DNA of 64,000 nt from JAFNAG01 sp963721405 (GTDB lineage Bacteria > Acidobacteriota > UBA6911), in assembly GCA_963721405.1 (NCBI GenBank), contig CAVRJA010000006.1, positions 434,001-498,000 on the forward strand, given 5' to 3'. The position numbers and the translations under genes were made by a program. Shown here piece after piece: positions 25,592 through 34,550 of the stretch (within the stretch, counting starts at the first letter, position 1; each line of letters begins with the position of its first letter). The notes under the pieces are model-generated. The model searched no databases and was not told the DNA's origin. It saw nothing but the letters and a program-made list of their open reading frames with translations.

Positions 25592-25657
25592 TCACTCCTT
25601 TTTCTTGATTTCATTGGGGCTTGGGTCTTCCTGTGGCGTCTCAGTTTGTGCTGGAGG
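25592..25657 (-). pseudogene. C-terminal tail of an integrase-like gene
   Basis: A 21-codon minus-strand tail ending PPAQTETPQEDPSPNEIKKK then E and stop. It resembles the tail ending at 20452 (QADPSPDETKKSE), and the DNA beyond both stops is similar around CCCGTATCAGGGC. The gene body is missing: the tail joins directly to a tRNA-Thr half. Integrase identity is inferred from the parallel with the stubs at 78 and 13985 and the tRNA junction. Confidence 0.4.
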
Positions 25658-25659
25658 GA

Positions 25660-25704
25660 ATTCGTAATCAGTAGGTCCCCGGTTCAAGTCCGGGCGCTGG
25701 CTCC
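25660..25704 (+). other. 3' half of tRNA-Thr(CGT), probable integration scar
   Basis: The sequence is a near-perfect tRNA-Thr from the anticodon loop: TTCGTAA with anticodon CGT, a variable loop, T arm CCCGG-TTCAAGT-CCGGG, acceptor strand CGCTGGC, discriminator T and CCC in place of CCA. No D arm or 5' acceptor strand precedes it. As with the tRNA-Val-like half at 27-71, homology starts at the anticodon loop, the expected crossover point for a tRNA-targeting tyrosine integrase, so this is probably one end of a former island. Confidence 0.65.
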
Positions 25705-25786
25705 CGTAAAATCAATAGCTTAGCAAAAAAACAACAAACGGCCCGACCCCCAATTTCTCGAAAAGGTTCCGCAAAGGTCGTGCAAA

Positions 25787-26209
25787 CATCCCACAGCGCT
25801 GTGGACAGCGGAGCAGATTCTCCAGGCGTTCCCTGACGGGAGCGAGCCTCGGTATTTGCTGCGGGATCGTGACGGAATTTACGGGGAAGATTTCAGAGAG
25901 CACGTGAAGGCGATGGGTATTGAAGAAGTTATCACAGCGCCGCGGAGCCCTTGGCAAAATCCTTTCGCGGAGCGTCTACTTGGGACGGTAAGGCGCGACT
26001 GTCTCGACCATGTGATTGTGCTGGGAGAAACCCATCTTCGTCGGACGTTAATGCGCTATTTTCGTTATTATCATAATTTCCGGACGCATTTGTCGCTGGA
26101 GAAGGACGCGCCGACACCGCGAGCCATCCAGAATGCCGACCTCGGGCCGGTGGTTGAGGTTTCTGAGGTTGGAGGACTGTACCACCACTACGAACGCCGG
26201 GCTGCATAA
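25787..26209 (+). pseudogene. C-terminal half of a DDE (rve-type) transposase
   Basis: The frame from about 25787 reads HPTALWTAEQ, then YLLRDRDGIYGEDFREHVKA, ITAPRSPWQNPFAERLLGTV, DHVIVLGETHLRRTLMRYFR and ends YERRAA. This is the second half of an integrase-core transposase: the second Asp (RDRD) and the catalytic Glu (FAERLLG) are present, but the first Asp and the HTH are missing. The family is the single-ORF type often annotated as integrase core domain transposase. The N-terminal part of a related gene is stranded at 55745-55970. Confidence 0.75.
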
Positions 26210-26263
26210 TCTGTCAGTTTTTGACGCGGATCATCAAAGGAAGAACGGCCACGCTCTTCCGTT

Positions 26264-26443
26264 GTGCTCGTAGTTCCCGGAGATTATCACCAAGCCTCGA
26301 AGACTCTGGATTCAGAACTGATTGGCACGGCAAAGAGCAAAACAATTCTGTTGAAGCGCGCCGATGACCGGCCGTATGCAATTTTGGCAAGGCACACGAA
26401 ACTGAAGTCGAAATACTCCCACGCACTCTTAATTATTTTTTGA
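26264..26443 (+). CDS. Possible 59-residue ORF, unrecognised
   Basis: GTG at 26264 opens a frame ending at TGA 26443 with DYHQASKTLDSELIGTAKSK and LKRADDRPYAILARHTKLKS. No ribosome binding site is evident and the family is not recognised; it may be a gene fragment or chance. Confidence 0.2.
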   Translation: MLVVPGDYHQASKTLDSELIGTAKSKTILLKRADDRPYAILARHTKLKSKYSHALLIIF

Positions 26444-26500
26444 TCGGCTCCTCATGTATGATAAGAACAATCTAAAGTTTCTTTTGCTCGGGAGGAATCT

Positions 26501-27073
26501 CTGAACAGTGGTTCACGGGGTGATGTCACCCTGTTGCTACACGAATGGCGTCACGGCGACCCAGGGGCGCTCGACAGGCTGATGCCCTTGGTCTACCGGG
26601 AGCTGCACCGGTTGGCTCACAGGTACATGGCGCGCGAAAAGGCAGGCGACGCATTGCAGACCACGGCATTGCTGAACGAGGCATATCTGCGCCTGGTGGA
26701 TTTGAAGCGGGTGCGGTGGCAGGACCGGGTCCACTTCTTCGCGGTTTCAGCCAGGATGATGCGCCGGGTGCTGGTGGAGCACGCGCGCTCCCGGCGATCG
26801 CACAAGCGCGGAGGGGAACTCAGGAGGATCGAATTGGATGAAGGAGTCATGCCGGGCGTGGAGAGGGGCGCCGACCTGATTGCGCTCGACGACGCTTTGA
26901 ACGCCCTGGCTGCCATCGATCCGCGGGAGGCAAGCGTGGTCGAACTGCGCTTCTTCGGCGGCCTGACCGTGCAGGAAACGGCCGAGGCGTTGGGGATCTC
27001 GGACAAAACCGTGATGCGTGACTTTGAACTGGCAAAGGTTTGGCTGCTTCATGAGCTGAAGCACAAGGGATAA
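26501..27073 (+). CDS. ECF-type RNA polymerase sigma factor
   Basis: About 190 residues. Region 2 reads ALDRLMPLVYRELHRLAHRY, LQTTALLNEAYLRLVDLKRV and FFAVSARMMRRVLVEHARSR, as in the sigma-70 ECF group common in Acidobacteria and Planctomycetes. Region 4 is ALAAIDPREASVVELRFFGG then LTVQETAEALGISDKTVMRD. CTG at 26501 is proposed as the start because GGAGG ends five bases earlier and homologs have about ten residues before LLHEW; the next in-frame candidate, TTG 26534, has no ribosome binding site. The kinase gene starts two bases after the stop, so the two are one operon. No anti-sigma gene is seen. Confidence 0.85.
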   Translation: MNSGSRGDVTLLLHEWRHGDPGALDRLMPLVYRELHRLAHRYMAREKAGDALQTTALLNEAYLRLVDLKRVRWQDRVHFFAVSARMMRRVLVEHARSRRSHKRGGELRRIELDEGVMPGVERGADLIALDDALNALAAIDPREASVVELRFFGGLTVQETAEALGISDKTVMRDFELAKVWLLHELKHKG

Positions 27074-27075
27074 GG

Positions 27076-30000
27076 TTGGAAGCGAAGCGCTGGCAGGAGA
27101 TCAAGCGGATCTACGAGTCGGCCCTGGAACTGGCTCCCGAGAGCAGGAGCAGGTTCCTGGACGAAAAGTGCGCCGGGGACGAGGCGTTGAGGAAGGAAGT
27201 CGATTCGTTCCTGTCGTGCCAATCGGAAGCGAATGGTTTCATGGCGTCCCCGGCGCTGGAGGCGGCGGCTCGGGAACTGGCAATAGAGCCGGAGGCAAAC
27301 CTGCGCGGCAGGACGGTGCTGCACTATCGCGTGAAGGATAAGATCGGCGTCGGCGGTATGGGAATCGTGTATCGGGCGAGCGATGCAAGCCTCAACCGCG
27401 AAGTTGCCATCAAGGTTTTGCCCGATGCATTTGCCGGAGACCCCGAGCGACTGGCCCGCTTTGACCGTGAAGCGAAACTCCTGGCATCGCTCAGCCACCC
27501 AAACATCGCCGCCATCTATGGGTTCGAAAAGTCCGAAGGAAAACCTCTCCTGGTCATGGAGTTTCTCGACGGCGAGACGCTCGCCGAGCGCCTGAAAAAG
27601 GGGGCGCTGCCAGTCGATCATGCGCTGCACTACGCCATCCAGATGGCCAGCGCGCTCGACGCCGCGCATCAAGTCGGTATTACTCACCGCGATCTAAAGC
27701 CGGGTAACGTGATGGTTACCAAAAATGGCGCCAAGCTGCTCGACTTCGGGCTGGCCAGAGTGACCGAAACTGAAGTTCCGGGTAAGGGTATGACCGAGGG
27801 GACCACAAACGCGGCTCACACCGAAGCCGGAATGGTGCTCGGGACTGTCGGCTACATGAGTCCGGAGCAGCTGCGCGGACTCCGTGTTGATCACCGCACG
27901 GACCTCTTCTCGTTCGGCGTTGTCCTCTATGAGATGGCCAGCGGGCAGCGGCCATTCACCGGAACTTCTACGATCGCCGTCGCCGACGCGATCATGCACG
28001 CGCCACCGCGCGACTTGGGTTACACGCGGGTGCCGGGAAAGCTCCAGACCCTGATCTGGAAACTTCTCGAGAAGGAGCCGGCGAATCGATACGGAAGCGC
28101 CGAAGAGGTACTCAGAGAGCTTAAAGCCTTGGAAGTCTCTCTAGTGACTGCGCGGCCAGCGAGGGTTTCGAGAAACGCGTGGCTCGCCATCGGGGCTGCG
28201 GCCGTACTGGCCAGCGTCGCATTCGGCTGGCTATGGCACCGCTCATCGCGCGAGTATTGGGCGCTTGAAACAGCAATACCTGAGATCGGGCGTCTCGAAG
28301 ACGCAGGAGAGTATGTGAAGGCTGCGGCCCTGGCGCGCGAGGCTCGGACGGTTCTCCCGAAAGATCCGACGCTCGAAAGGCTCTGGAGGCTAGCGACGGG
28401 AGAGATTTCGTGGACTTCCGAGCCTTCTGAGGCGGAAGTCTCGATGCGGCCGTACGGCGGCGATCCGAATGTCTGGGAGACGCTCGGAACGACGCCGATC
28501 AAGAAACTCCGGGTGCCCCGGACTCCCTACATCTTGCGCCTGGCAAAGCCCGGATTCGCTCCCGTGTTTTTTATTGTCGTGGCCACCGCTGCCCCTCCCC
28601 CCGGTGCATGGGGAGACTTTGAATTGACGGCAAAGCTCCGTCCCGCGGCGGCCGTCCCACCTGAAATGGTGGTCGTGTTGGGCGATACTGTCGGGCTTCC
28701 GTGGCCTTCGATCGGGGCGCCGGTCGTTACGGTCGACGATTTCCTCATCGATCGGCATGAGGTCACCAACGAGCAATACAAGAAGTTTGTCGACGCAGGG
28801 GGTTACCAGAGACCCGAATTCTGGAAGGTGCCGTTCGTCAGGGACGGGAAGACGATCTCCTGGGAAGTGGGGATCTCTTATTTTCGTGATGCGACGGGAC
28901 GTCCGGGTCCCGCGACGTGGGAGGTCGGAAGTTATCCGAAAGGAAAGGAACAACACCCGGTGGCGGGCATCAGCTGGTACGAAGCAGCAGCATACGCCGA
29001 ATTCGTGGGCAAGAGCCTTCCCACTGCGTACCATTGGAACCAGGCGTCGCAGTATGGCGACGCAATTATTGCGCGCGGGGGCAATTTCCGAGGCGAAGGA
29101 ACGCAGCCGGTTGGAAGCGCCAGCGCCCTGAGCGGCTTCGGCACTACGGATATGGCCGGCAACGTGAAGGAGTGGTGCCTCAACGAGGGACGCGACGGCA
29201 AACGCTTTATCCTTGGAGGTGGATTCAGCGAGCCCGAATATCTGTTCGGCTTCACCGACGAGCAGCCCCCATGGGATCGCTGGCCGAACTTCGGTTTCCG
29301 CTGCGCTAAGCTCGACGCGCCACCCACCGCCAAGGCGGCAGCGCGCATCGAGGTTACGTACCACGACTGGTCGCAGGACAAGCCCGTCTCGGATGACGTC
29401 TTCAATGCCTATAAGGCATTGTATGCTTACGATAAGGGGGAGCTGGATGCGCGAACGGATGAGACCGAGACAGCAAAAGACCTGAGGCGAGGAAAAGTCA
29501 GTTTTAACGCGGCTTACGGGCATGAGCGCGTGTCTGCCTACATTTTTCTGCCGGGACATGGAACGCCGCCGTACCAGGCGGTGATTTACTTTCCGGGTGC
29601 GTTGGCCATGATGGACGACAAGGTCGACCTGGCGGCTGCCGAATCATCTGATCCCGTGGATTTCGTGGTGAGAAGCGGCCGGGCGTTGATCTTTCCGATA
29701 TACAAGGGTACCTATGAACGGCGGGACGGGCTTGTGCCCGGTCGCGATCCACGTGCTTTTTACCGGGATCATGTCATCGCCTGGTCGAAAGACCTGAGCC
29801 GATGCATCGATTACCTCGAAACAAGACAGGACTTCGACGCTGCCAAGGTAGCGTACTTCGGGTTGAGCCTGGGAGTCACCTATGGACCAGTTTTTGCGGC
29901 GGTCGAGAATCGCCTTAGGGTGCTGATTCTGTCCTCGGGAGGCTTTCAGCCCAGACCCCCTCTTCCTGAGATTAATCCTATTAACTTCCTGTCGCACGCG

Positions 30001-30210
30001 AACGTCCCTGTTTTGATGATCAGCGGACGTTATGATCACGTCTTCTCAGTGGAGCAACGGCAAACCCCGTTCCTGCAGGCCTTCGGCACTGCAGCCCGGG
30101 ACAAAACGCAGGTCTTCTACGAGGGCGGGCACGGCGTCTTTCCCCGTCCTGACGCAGTTCGCGACTGCCTCGATTTTCTCGACAAGTATCTGGGACCAGT
30201 CCGGCACTAG
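27076..30210 (+). CDS. Ser/Thr kinase - FGE/SUMF1 - alpha/beta-hydrolase fusion protein
   Basis: 1044 residues from TTG 27076, two bases after the sigma factor. A PknB-type kinase covers about 84-350: glycine loop GVGGMGIVYR (91-100), AIK Lys113, HRDLKPGN (204-211), DFG (223-225) and GTVGYMSPEQ. One transmembrane helix at about 369-387 puts the rest outside the cytoplasm. A PEGA-like segment (about 445-520) leads to an FGE/SUMF1-like domain (about 530-745: DRHEVTNEQYKKFVDAGGY, AGISWYEAAAYAEF, TTDMAGNVKEWC, NFGFRCAK). The C-terminal part is a dienelactone-hydrolase-like alpha/beta domain with nucleophile motif GLSLG and a C-terminal GGHG. All kinase catalytic residues are present. The natural signal is unknown. 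Confidence 0.88.
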   Translation: MEAKRWQEIKRIYESALELAPESRSRFLDEKCAGDEALRKEVDSFLSCQSEANGFMASPALEAAARELAIEPEANLRGRTVLHYRVKDKIGVGGMGIVYRASDASLNREVAIKVLPDAFAGDPERLARFDREAKLLASLSHPNIAAIYGFEKSEGKPLLVMEFLDGETLAERLKKGALPVDHALHYAIQMASALDAAHQVGITHRDLKPGNVMVTKNGAKLLDFGLARVTETEVPGKGMTEGTTNAAHTEAGMVLGTVGYMSPEQLRGLRVDHRTDLFSFGVVLYEMASGQRPFTGTSTIAVADAIMHAPPRDLGYTRVPGKLQTLIWKLLEKEPANRYGSAEEVLRELKALEVSLVTARPARVSRNAWLAIGAAAVLASVAFGWLWHRSSREYWALETAIPEIGRLEDAGEYVKAAALAREARTVLPKDPTLERLWRLATGEISWTSEPSEAEVSMRPYGGDPNVWETLGTTPIKKLRVPRTPYILRLAKPGFAPVFFIVVATAAPPPGAWGDFELTAKLRPAAAVPPEMVVVLGDTVGLPWPSIGAPVVTVDDFLIDRHEVTNEQYKKFVDAGGYQRPEFWKVPFVRDGKTISWEVGISYFRDATGRPGPATWEVGSYPKGKEQHPVAGISWYEAAAYAEFVGKSLPTAYHWNQASQYGDAIIARGGNFRGEGTQPVGSASALSGFGTTDMAGNVKEWCLNEGRDGKRFILGGGFSEPEYLFGFTDEQPPWDRWPNFGFRCAKLDAPPTAKAAARIEVTYHDWSQDKPVSDDVFNAYKALYAYDKGELDARTDETETAKDLRRGKVSFNAAYGHERVSAYIFLPGHGTPPYQAVIYFPGALAMMDDKVDLAAAESSDPVDFVVRSGRALIFPIYKGTYERRDGLVPGRDPRAFYRDHVIAWSKDLSRCIDYLETRQDFDAAKVAYFGLSLGVTYGPVFAAVENRLRVLILSSGGFQPRPPLPEINPINFLSHANVPVLMISGRYDHVFSVEQRQTPFLQAFGTAARDKTQVFYEGGHGVFPRPDAVRDCLDFLDKYLGPVRH

Positions 30211-30850
30211 CGCAAGGCTGCAACAGGAGTGTGATCGAATCGCCTTAGCCGTGCGCGCACCACGCGGAATAAGAAATACACGCCGAAACGCCCAATGCGC
30301 GCGCATGACACGCTGCCTGCAGGGCTCCGCTTGAATCCTCCCCGGCCATAAATCAATTTTATGCGACACATCTGCTTGACCTACCCCTCTGAAATTCCTA
30401 TCTTCCCCAGCGGGCCGAGAATTGAATACAGCAATCTTGATGGACGTCACCTTCGGGAACGGCGCGCTAGTGGTAGCGGTCTGGAAGCGCGGCTGGGGCA
30501 CGGTTCTGGCTGCGACGCCTGAGCGGGTCCGTGAGAGCCTTAGTCAATGGACGCATCATGATGAGGTTGAGTGCTGCGGCCGTCGCTTACGATCACATGG
30601 CGTGTAGTCGTTATCGATCCCGAGGATTGTTATGGTTCCCGCCCGCACGGCCTTAAATTCCCTTGTCCCTCCGAGGGCGGCCGTGATAGAAACGCAGGGA
30701 ACCTACTGCGAGGAGTCAAACGAGTCGGCCCCGGACCGGCAGAGCGTGGCCCTGCCGGAACGGGCCGGCCGTATGATCCTCCCCGTCACAGAACTGAACA
30801 AATTGGATGATTGGATCCCTTTCCCCGTCCATCCCTGAGGAGAACTAGCA
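30211..30850 (+). other. 640-base spacer, no confident gene
   Basis: Two short open frames exist (30422-30607 and 30632-30838), but neither shows a motif, signal peptide or good ribosome binding site. The second (68 residues, VTELNKLDDWIPFPVHP at the end) stops 12 bases before the M28 peptidase gene and could be a leader, but this is not supported further. Confidence 0.25.
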
Positions 30851-32575
30851 ATGAGAAGAAAGCATCTTTATGTGCTGGCGTCGGTGGCGCTCCTTCTTGC
30901 GCTGCCTTTGCTGGCCGGTAACGAAAACATCAACTACGACGACCTCGCCAAGATTAGAGCGGAAGGAATGCAGCGATCGCAGGTCATGGATCTCAACAGC
31001 TGGCTTTCGGATGTCTACGCCCCCCGGCTGACCGGCTCCCCTACCATCGAAAAGGCTGCTCAGTGGGCCATGGACAAAATGAAGGGATGGGGCCTGGTAA
31101 ATGTCAAGATGGAGCCCTGGGAGAACCGCAACGGCTTCGACCGCGGCTGGACGAACGACAAGTTTTACATGCAGGCCGTGTCGCCGGAAAAATTCCCCAT
31201 TCCAGGGACGCCGACTGCGTGGACTCCGGGAACCAACGGGCTCGCCAGCGGCGAAGTCGTGATGGTAATCGCGACTTCCGAGGAAGAACTGGCAAAGTAC
31301 AAAGGCACGCTGGGGGGTAAATGGATCATCACCCAGGCGGCGCCGGACGTTCCCGCCATGTGGGATCCGCCGGCAAAGCGCTACACGGCGGATCAGCTGG
31401 CCGCACTGGAAGGGCCGCAGCAACAGCCTGAGCTCGGCGTGACGCCTCCGGGCGGCGCGCGCCAGGGAGGTCCGCCCCAGGCCGCTCCGGGACGCCAGGG
31501 TGCGCCCGCCGCCGGACAGCAGGCGGCGCAGCAGGGACAACGCGCCGGCGCCCCTCCGCAGCAGGCGCCCGCAGGGGGGCGCGGAGGGCAAGGCGGGGCG
31601 AACGTCCGCAACCAGTTTTTCAAGGCCGAGGGTGCGCTCGGCATCATATCGACGGCGCCACGCGGCCACGGCATGTACACGATCGGCGGCAACCGCGCCG
31701 CCGACCCCGCAGCGACGCTGCCGGCGATCGTTATTGCCGCCGAGCAGTACGGGCGCATCGCGCGCATGCTGGACAAGAAGGTCCCGGTGACCATCGAAGC
31801 CGACATCAGAAACACATACTATCCGAACCCGCCGGTTTTCAACATCGTCGGCGAGATTCCTGGAACCGACAAAGCGGATGAAGTCGTGCTGCTCGGCGCG
31901 CACTTCGACACGTGGCATGCCGCGACGGGCGCCGCCGACGACGGGAACGGCAGTGCGGCCATGATGGAGGCGATGCGCATCCTCAAGGCGACCGGGGTAA
32001 GACTGCGGCGCACGGTGCGGATCGGGCTCTGGGAAGCCGAGGAACAGGGCCTGATCGGTTCCCGCGAGTACGTCTCGGCTCACTATGGCAGCCGTCAGCA
32101 GACCCCGGGTGCGCCGGCAGGAGGCCGCGGGGCCCAGGGCCCGCTCGAGCTGAAGCCGGAACACGCCAAGTTCTGCGCTTATTTCAACATCGACAACGGC
32201 ACCGGCGCCCTGCGCGGCATCTATACCCAGGGGAATGAAGCGGTGGCTCCGATCTTTCGTGAGTGGGTCGAGCCCTTCCGCAGCCTGGGCATGACGACCG
32301 TCACCACGCGGAACACGGGCGGCACGGACCACCAGTCCTTCGACGCCGTCGGCCTGCCGGGCTTCCAGTTCATCCAGGATGAGATCGAATACAACACGGT
32401 AGTCCATCACACGAATATGGACACCTACGAACGCCTGCAGCCCCGCGACAACATCCAAATGGCGACCATCGTCGCAGGGTTTGCTTACCTGGCGGCGAAT
32501 CGTGACGACAAGCTGCCGCGCAAGCCGTTGCCGACGCCTGGCCAGGGCGGCGGCCGCGGACGCGGGGGTCAATAA
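30851..32575 (+). CDS. Secreted M28-family metallopeptidase
   Basis: 574 residues from ATG 30851, preceded by GAGGAGAAC. MRRKHLYVLASVALLLALPL is a signal peptide. A PA-like insert with a Pro/Gly/Gln-rich low-complexity loop lies at about 190-260. The zinc-aminopeptidase core follows: LLGAHFDTWHAATGAADDGN (first zinc His and bridging Asp), RIGLWEAEEQGLIGSREYVS (catalytic Glu and metal Glu), NIDNGTGA, GGTDHQSFDAVGLPGFQFIQ and TVVHHTNMDTYERL (last His). All M28 metal ligands are visible. It probably degrades peptides in the periplasm or outside the cell. The long opposite-strand frame here is a GC-driven shadow. Confidence 0.92.
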   Translation: MRRKHLYVLASVALLLALPLLAGNENINYDDLAKIRAEGMQRSQVMDLNSWLSDVYAPRLTGSPTIEKAAQWAMDKMKGWGLVNVKMEPWENRNGFDRGWTNDKFYMQAVSPEKFPIPGTPTAWTPGTNGLASGEVVMVIATSEEELAKYKGTLGGKWIITQAAPDVPAMWDPPAKRYTADQLAALEGPQQQPELGVTPPGGARQGGPPQAAPGRQGAPAAGQQAAQQGQRAGAPPQQAPAGGRGGQGGANVRNQFFKAEGALGIISTAPRGHGMYTIGGNRAADPAATLPAIVIAAEQYGRIARMLDKKVPVTIEADIRNTYYPNPPVFNIVGEIPGTDKADEVVLLGAHFDTWHAATGAADDGNGSAAMMEAMRILKATGVRLRRTVRIGLWEAEEQGLIGSREYVSAHYGSRQQTPGAPAGGRGAQGPLELKPEHAKFCAYFNIDNGTGALRGIYTQGNEAVAPIFREWVEPFRSLGMTTVTTRNTGGTDHQSFDAVGLPGFQFIQDEIEYNTVVHHTNMDTYERLQPRDNIQMATIVAGFAYLAANRDDKLPRKPLPTPGQGGGRGRGGQ

Positions 32576-32593
32576 CAAATCCCTGGGATGGAA

Positions 32594-32639
32594 GGAACCA
32601 CGAAACACACGAAATCGATTTCGTGCGTTTCGTGGTTCC
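32594..32639 (+). terminator. Long hairpin after the M28 peptidase gene
   Basis: GGAACCACGAAACACACGAA is answered by its near-perfect reverse complement (TTCGTGCGTTTCGTGGTTCC) across a short loop: arms of about 21 bases with one mismatch, 18 bases after the stop. No T-run follows, so it may be a factor-assisted terminator or one copy of an intergenic palindromic repeat. Confidence 0.5.
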
Positions 32640-32706
32640 GGCATTTGTTGAGAAGTCTTACGCAGGACGCTTATGAACTGACTGATCACCCAGTCATGAG
32701 GGCCCC

Positions 32707-32916
32707 ATGGCCAATCCCGACTTTTGTGAGAAGATCTGTCCGGTTTGTACCGGGGCCAGAAGAGGGTCCCGGTTTGCCCGGCGCCTGCAATCCCTCGAGA
32801 TGCTGTTGACTTTCGGCGGCTGCCCGTGGGGCCGCGCACGACAGCGCAAGTACGGAGTGCGCCCCGACGAGCCAATGCCGCGAAGCGATGGCCGCACGCC
32901 GGCGAAAGGCGAGTGA
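32707..32916 (+). CDS. Small cysteine-containing protein, unknown
   Basis: 69 residues ending one base before the next start codon. The sequence CEKICPVCTGARRGSRFARR followed by LQSLEMLLTFGGCPWGRARQ and RKYGVRPDEPMPR has four Cys in C-x3-C-x2-C plus a later Cys, a possible metal site. GC3 pattern and tight coupling to the PBP4 gene suggest it is real, but no ribosome binding site is obvious at ATG 32707. Confidence 0.4.
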   Translation: MANPDFCEKICPVCTGARRGSRFARRLQSLEMLLTFGGCPWGRARQRKYGVRPDEPMPRSDGRTPAKGE

Positions 32917-32917
32917 G

Positions 32918-34432
32918 ATGAAACTCCGGAATCCGGTCCTCACCTTCCCCACGGTCCTGGTTCTTGCTGTCCTGCTGACAGGCTGCGCCGCGAAAAACAC
33001 CGCGCGAGTCGCGGGCTTTCCGGCAGCGGGGGATTCCCTCGATCATCTCCGCGAGGACTTGCGGAGGATGTTCGGCGACCCCAATTTTGCCGGCGCCCAA
33101 TGGGGAGTGGAGGTGATGTCCATCGACCGGGGCGATGTGCTGTTTGAGCACAACGCAACCACGCTACTGATGCCGGCATCGAACAACAAGGTCGTCACGG
33201 CCACAAGCGCCCTGGCGCGCCTCGGCCCCGACTATCGATATCAGACCCGGGTCGCCGCGAGCGGCGAGGTGGTTGATGGGGTCTTGAAGGGGAACCTCGT
33301 CGTTACCGGAACCGGGGATCCCTCGCTCGCCCCGCGATTCCATGAAGGGGACGCGTTCCGTGTCTTCAAAGACTGGGCATCCAAGTTGAAAGAGCAGGGG
33401 ATTCGCAGGATCGAAGGCGGCATCGTGGGCGACGGCCGGGCTTTTCCGCCGCCCTCCCTTGGCCAGGGCTGGGAGTGGGACGACCTGGCGTACGGATATG
33501 CGGCTCCGGTCACTGCACTGCAGTTCAATGAAAACCTGTACACCGTCGAAGTCGCGGCCGGGGATGCGGAAGGCGCTCGCGCCACGGTCAAGTGTGCGCC
33601 CTTGCCGGATTACGTGACCGTCGATGCGCAGGTCGATACCATCGCCGCGGGTTCCGACGGCAGGGTGGTAATTCGGAGAGGGGAAACCAGGGAATCGATC
33701 GTCATCCGTGGAACGATCGCCGCAAAAGCCCCTGCGGATGTGACCACGCTGGCGGTCGAACTTCCTGACGTGTATTACGCAGCGGCCCTGAAGAAGACTC
33801 TTCAGGAGGAAGGCATCGATGTGTCAAGTGCGACTGCACAGGCCGTTGCCCAATCTGCATCCCAGGCGCCTGCTGGAGATCGGCTGCTCTGGACCCACTC
33901 CTCGCCTCCGTTGTCGGAGATACTGAAGCCTTTGCTGAAGGTCAGTCAAAACCTCTACGCCGAGACGCTCGCGCGCACCCTGGGGCTTGTCTTGCGGAAC
34001 CAGGGGAGCTTCGCAGCAGGGAGGGAAGTCGTGGAGGAAACCCTGGAACGCATGGCCATCCCCAGGGGCACATACGCCTATGTCGATGGCTCAGGGTTGT
34101 CGCGCCAGAATCTGGTCAGTGCCGACATGCTGATCCGGATCTTCCGGTTCATGTACCGCCAAAGGTACTTCCCCGTCTTCTCGGATGCTCTTCCGATCGC
34201 CGGCGTCGATGGCACGATCCGCACCCGTATGAGGGGGACGAAAGCGGAAAACAACGTCCATGCCAAGACGGGATCGATTGCGTATGTCCGTTGCCTTTCG
34301 GGGTATGTAAAGACAGCAGACGGCGAGATGCTGGCCTTCGCGATGATCGCCAACAACTTTCTTGTCCCCAGCCGGTCCGCCGAGTACATCCAGGACTCCG
34401 CCCTCGAGCGCCTGGCCAACTTCCACCGCTAA
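32918..34432 (+). CDS. dacB: D-alanyl-D-alanine carboxypeptidase/endopeptidase (PBP4 type)
   Basis: About 504 residues from ATG 32918. LAVLLTGCAAK is a lipobox with Cys23, so a lipoprotein. The S13 (PBP4) peptidase motifs are SxxK at Ser88 (LMPASNNKVVTA), SxN in LLKVSQNLYAETLART, and KTG in VHAKTGSIAYVRCLSGYV. VMSIDRGDVLFEHN before the SxxK motif and the large insertion between motifs 1 and 2 are typical of PBP4. It trims or cleaves peptidoglycan cross-links in the periplasm. The upstream ATG at 32888 lies inside the preceding small ORF and would bury the signal peptide. Confidence 0.9.
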   Translation: MKLRNPVLTFPTVLVLAVLLTGCAAKNTARVAGFPAAGDSLDHLREDLRRMFGDPNFAGAQWGVEVMSIDRGDVLFEHNATTLLMPASNNKVVTATSALARLGPDYRYQTRVAASGEVVDGVLKGNLVVTGTGDPSLAPRFHEGDAFRVFKDWASKLKEQGIRRIEGGIVGDGRAFPPPSLGQGWEWDDLAYGYAAPVTALQFNENLYTVEVAAGDAEGARATVKCAPLPDYVTVDAQVDTIAAGSDGRVVIRRGETRESIVIRGTIAAKAPADVTTLAVELPDVYYAAALKKTLQEEGIDVSSATAQAVAQSASQAPAGDRLLWTHSSPPLSEILKPLLKVSQNLYAETLARTLGLVLRNQGSFAAGREVVEETLERMAIPRGTYAYVDGSGLSRQNLVSADMLIRIFRFMYRQRYFPVFSDALPIAGVDGTIRTRMRGTKAENNVHAKTGSIAYVRCLSGYVKTADGEMLAFAMIANNFLVPSRSAEYIQDSALERLANFHR

Positions 34433-34550
34433 TCGGGGTCGGACCGGCCGAAGGCCAAGTTTCGCAGGCATATATGGGAAAAATTCGCTGCCACGGACCC
34501 CTCAAACCCGATTTAAGGCCCACTTTTCTGCGAATAAGCAATTGCAGAAA

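Noticed and set aside
28390..29559. A 389-residue minus-strand open frame
   Set aside because: Lies entirely within the kinase/FGE fusion gene on the other strand and has no coherent domain.
30845..33151. A 768-residue minus-strand open frame
   Set aside because: It is a shadow of the M28 peptidase and the PBP4 gene in GC-rich DNA; it has a biased Arg/Gly/Leu composition and no domain, whereas the plus-strand products have all expected catalytic motifs.
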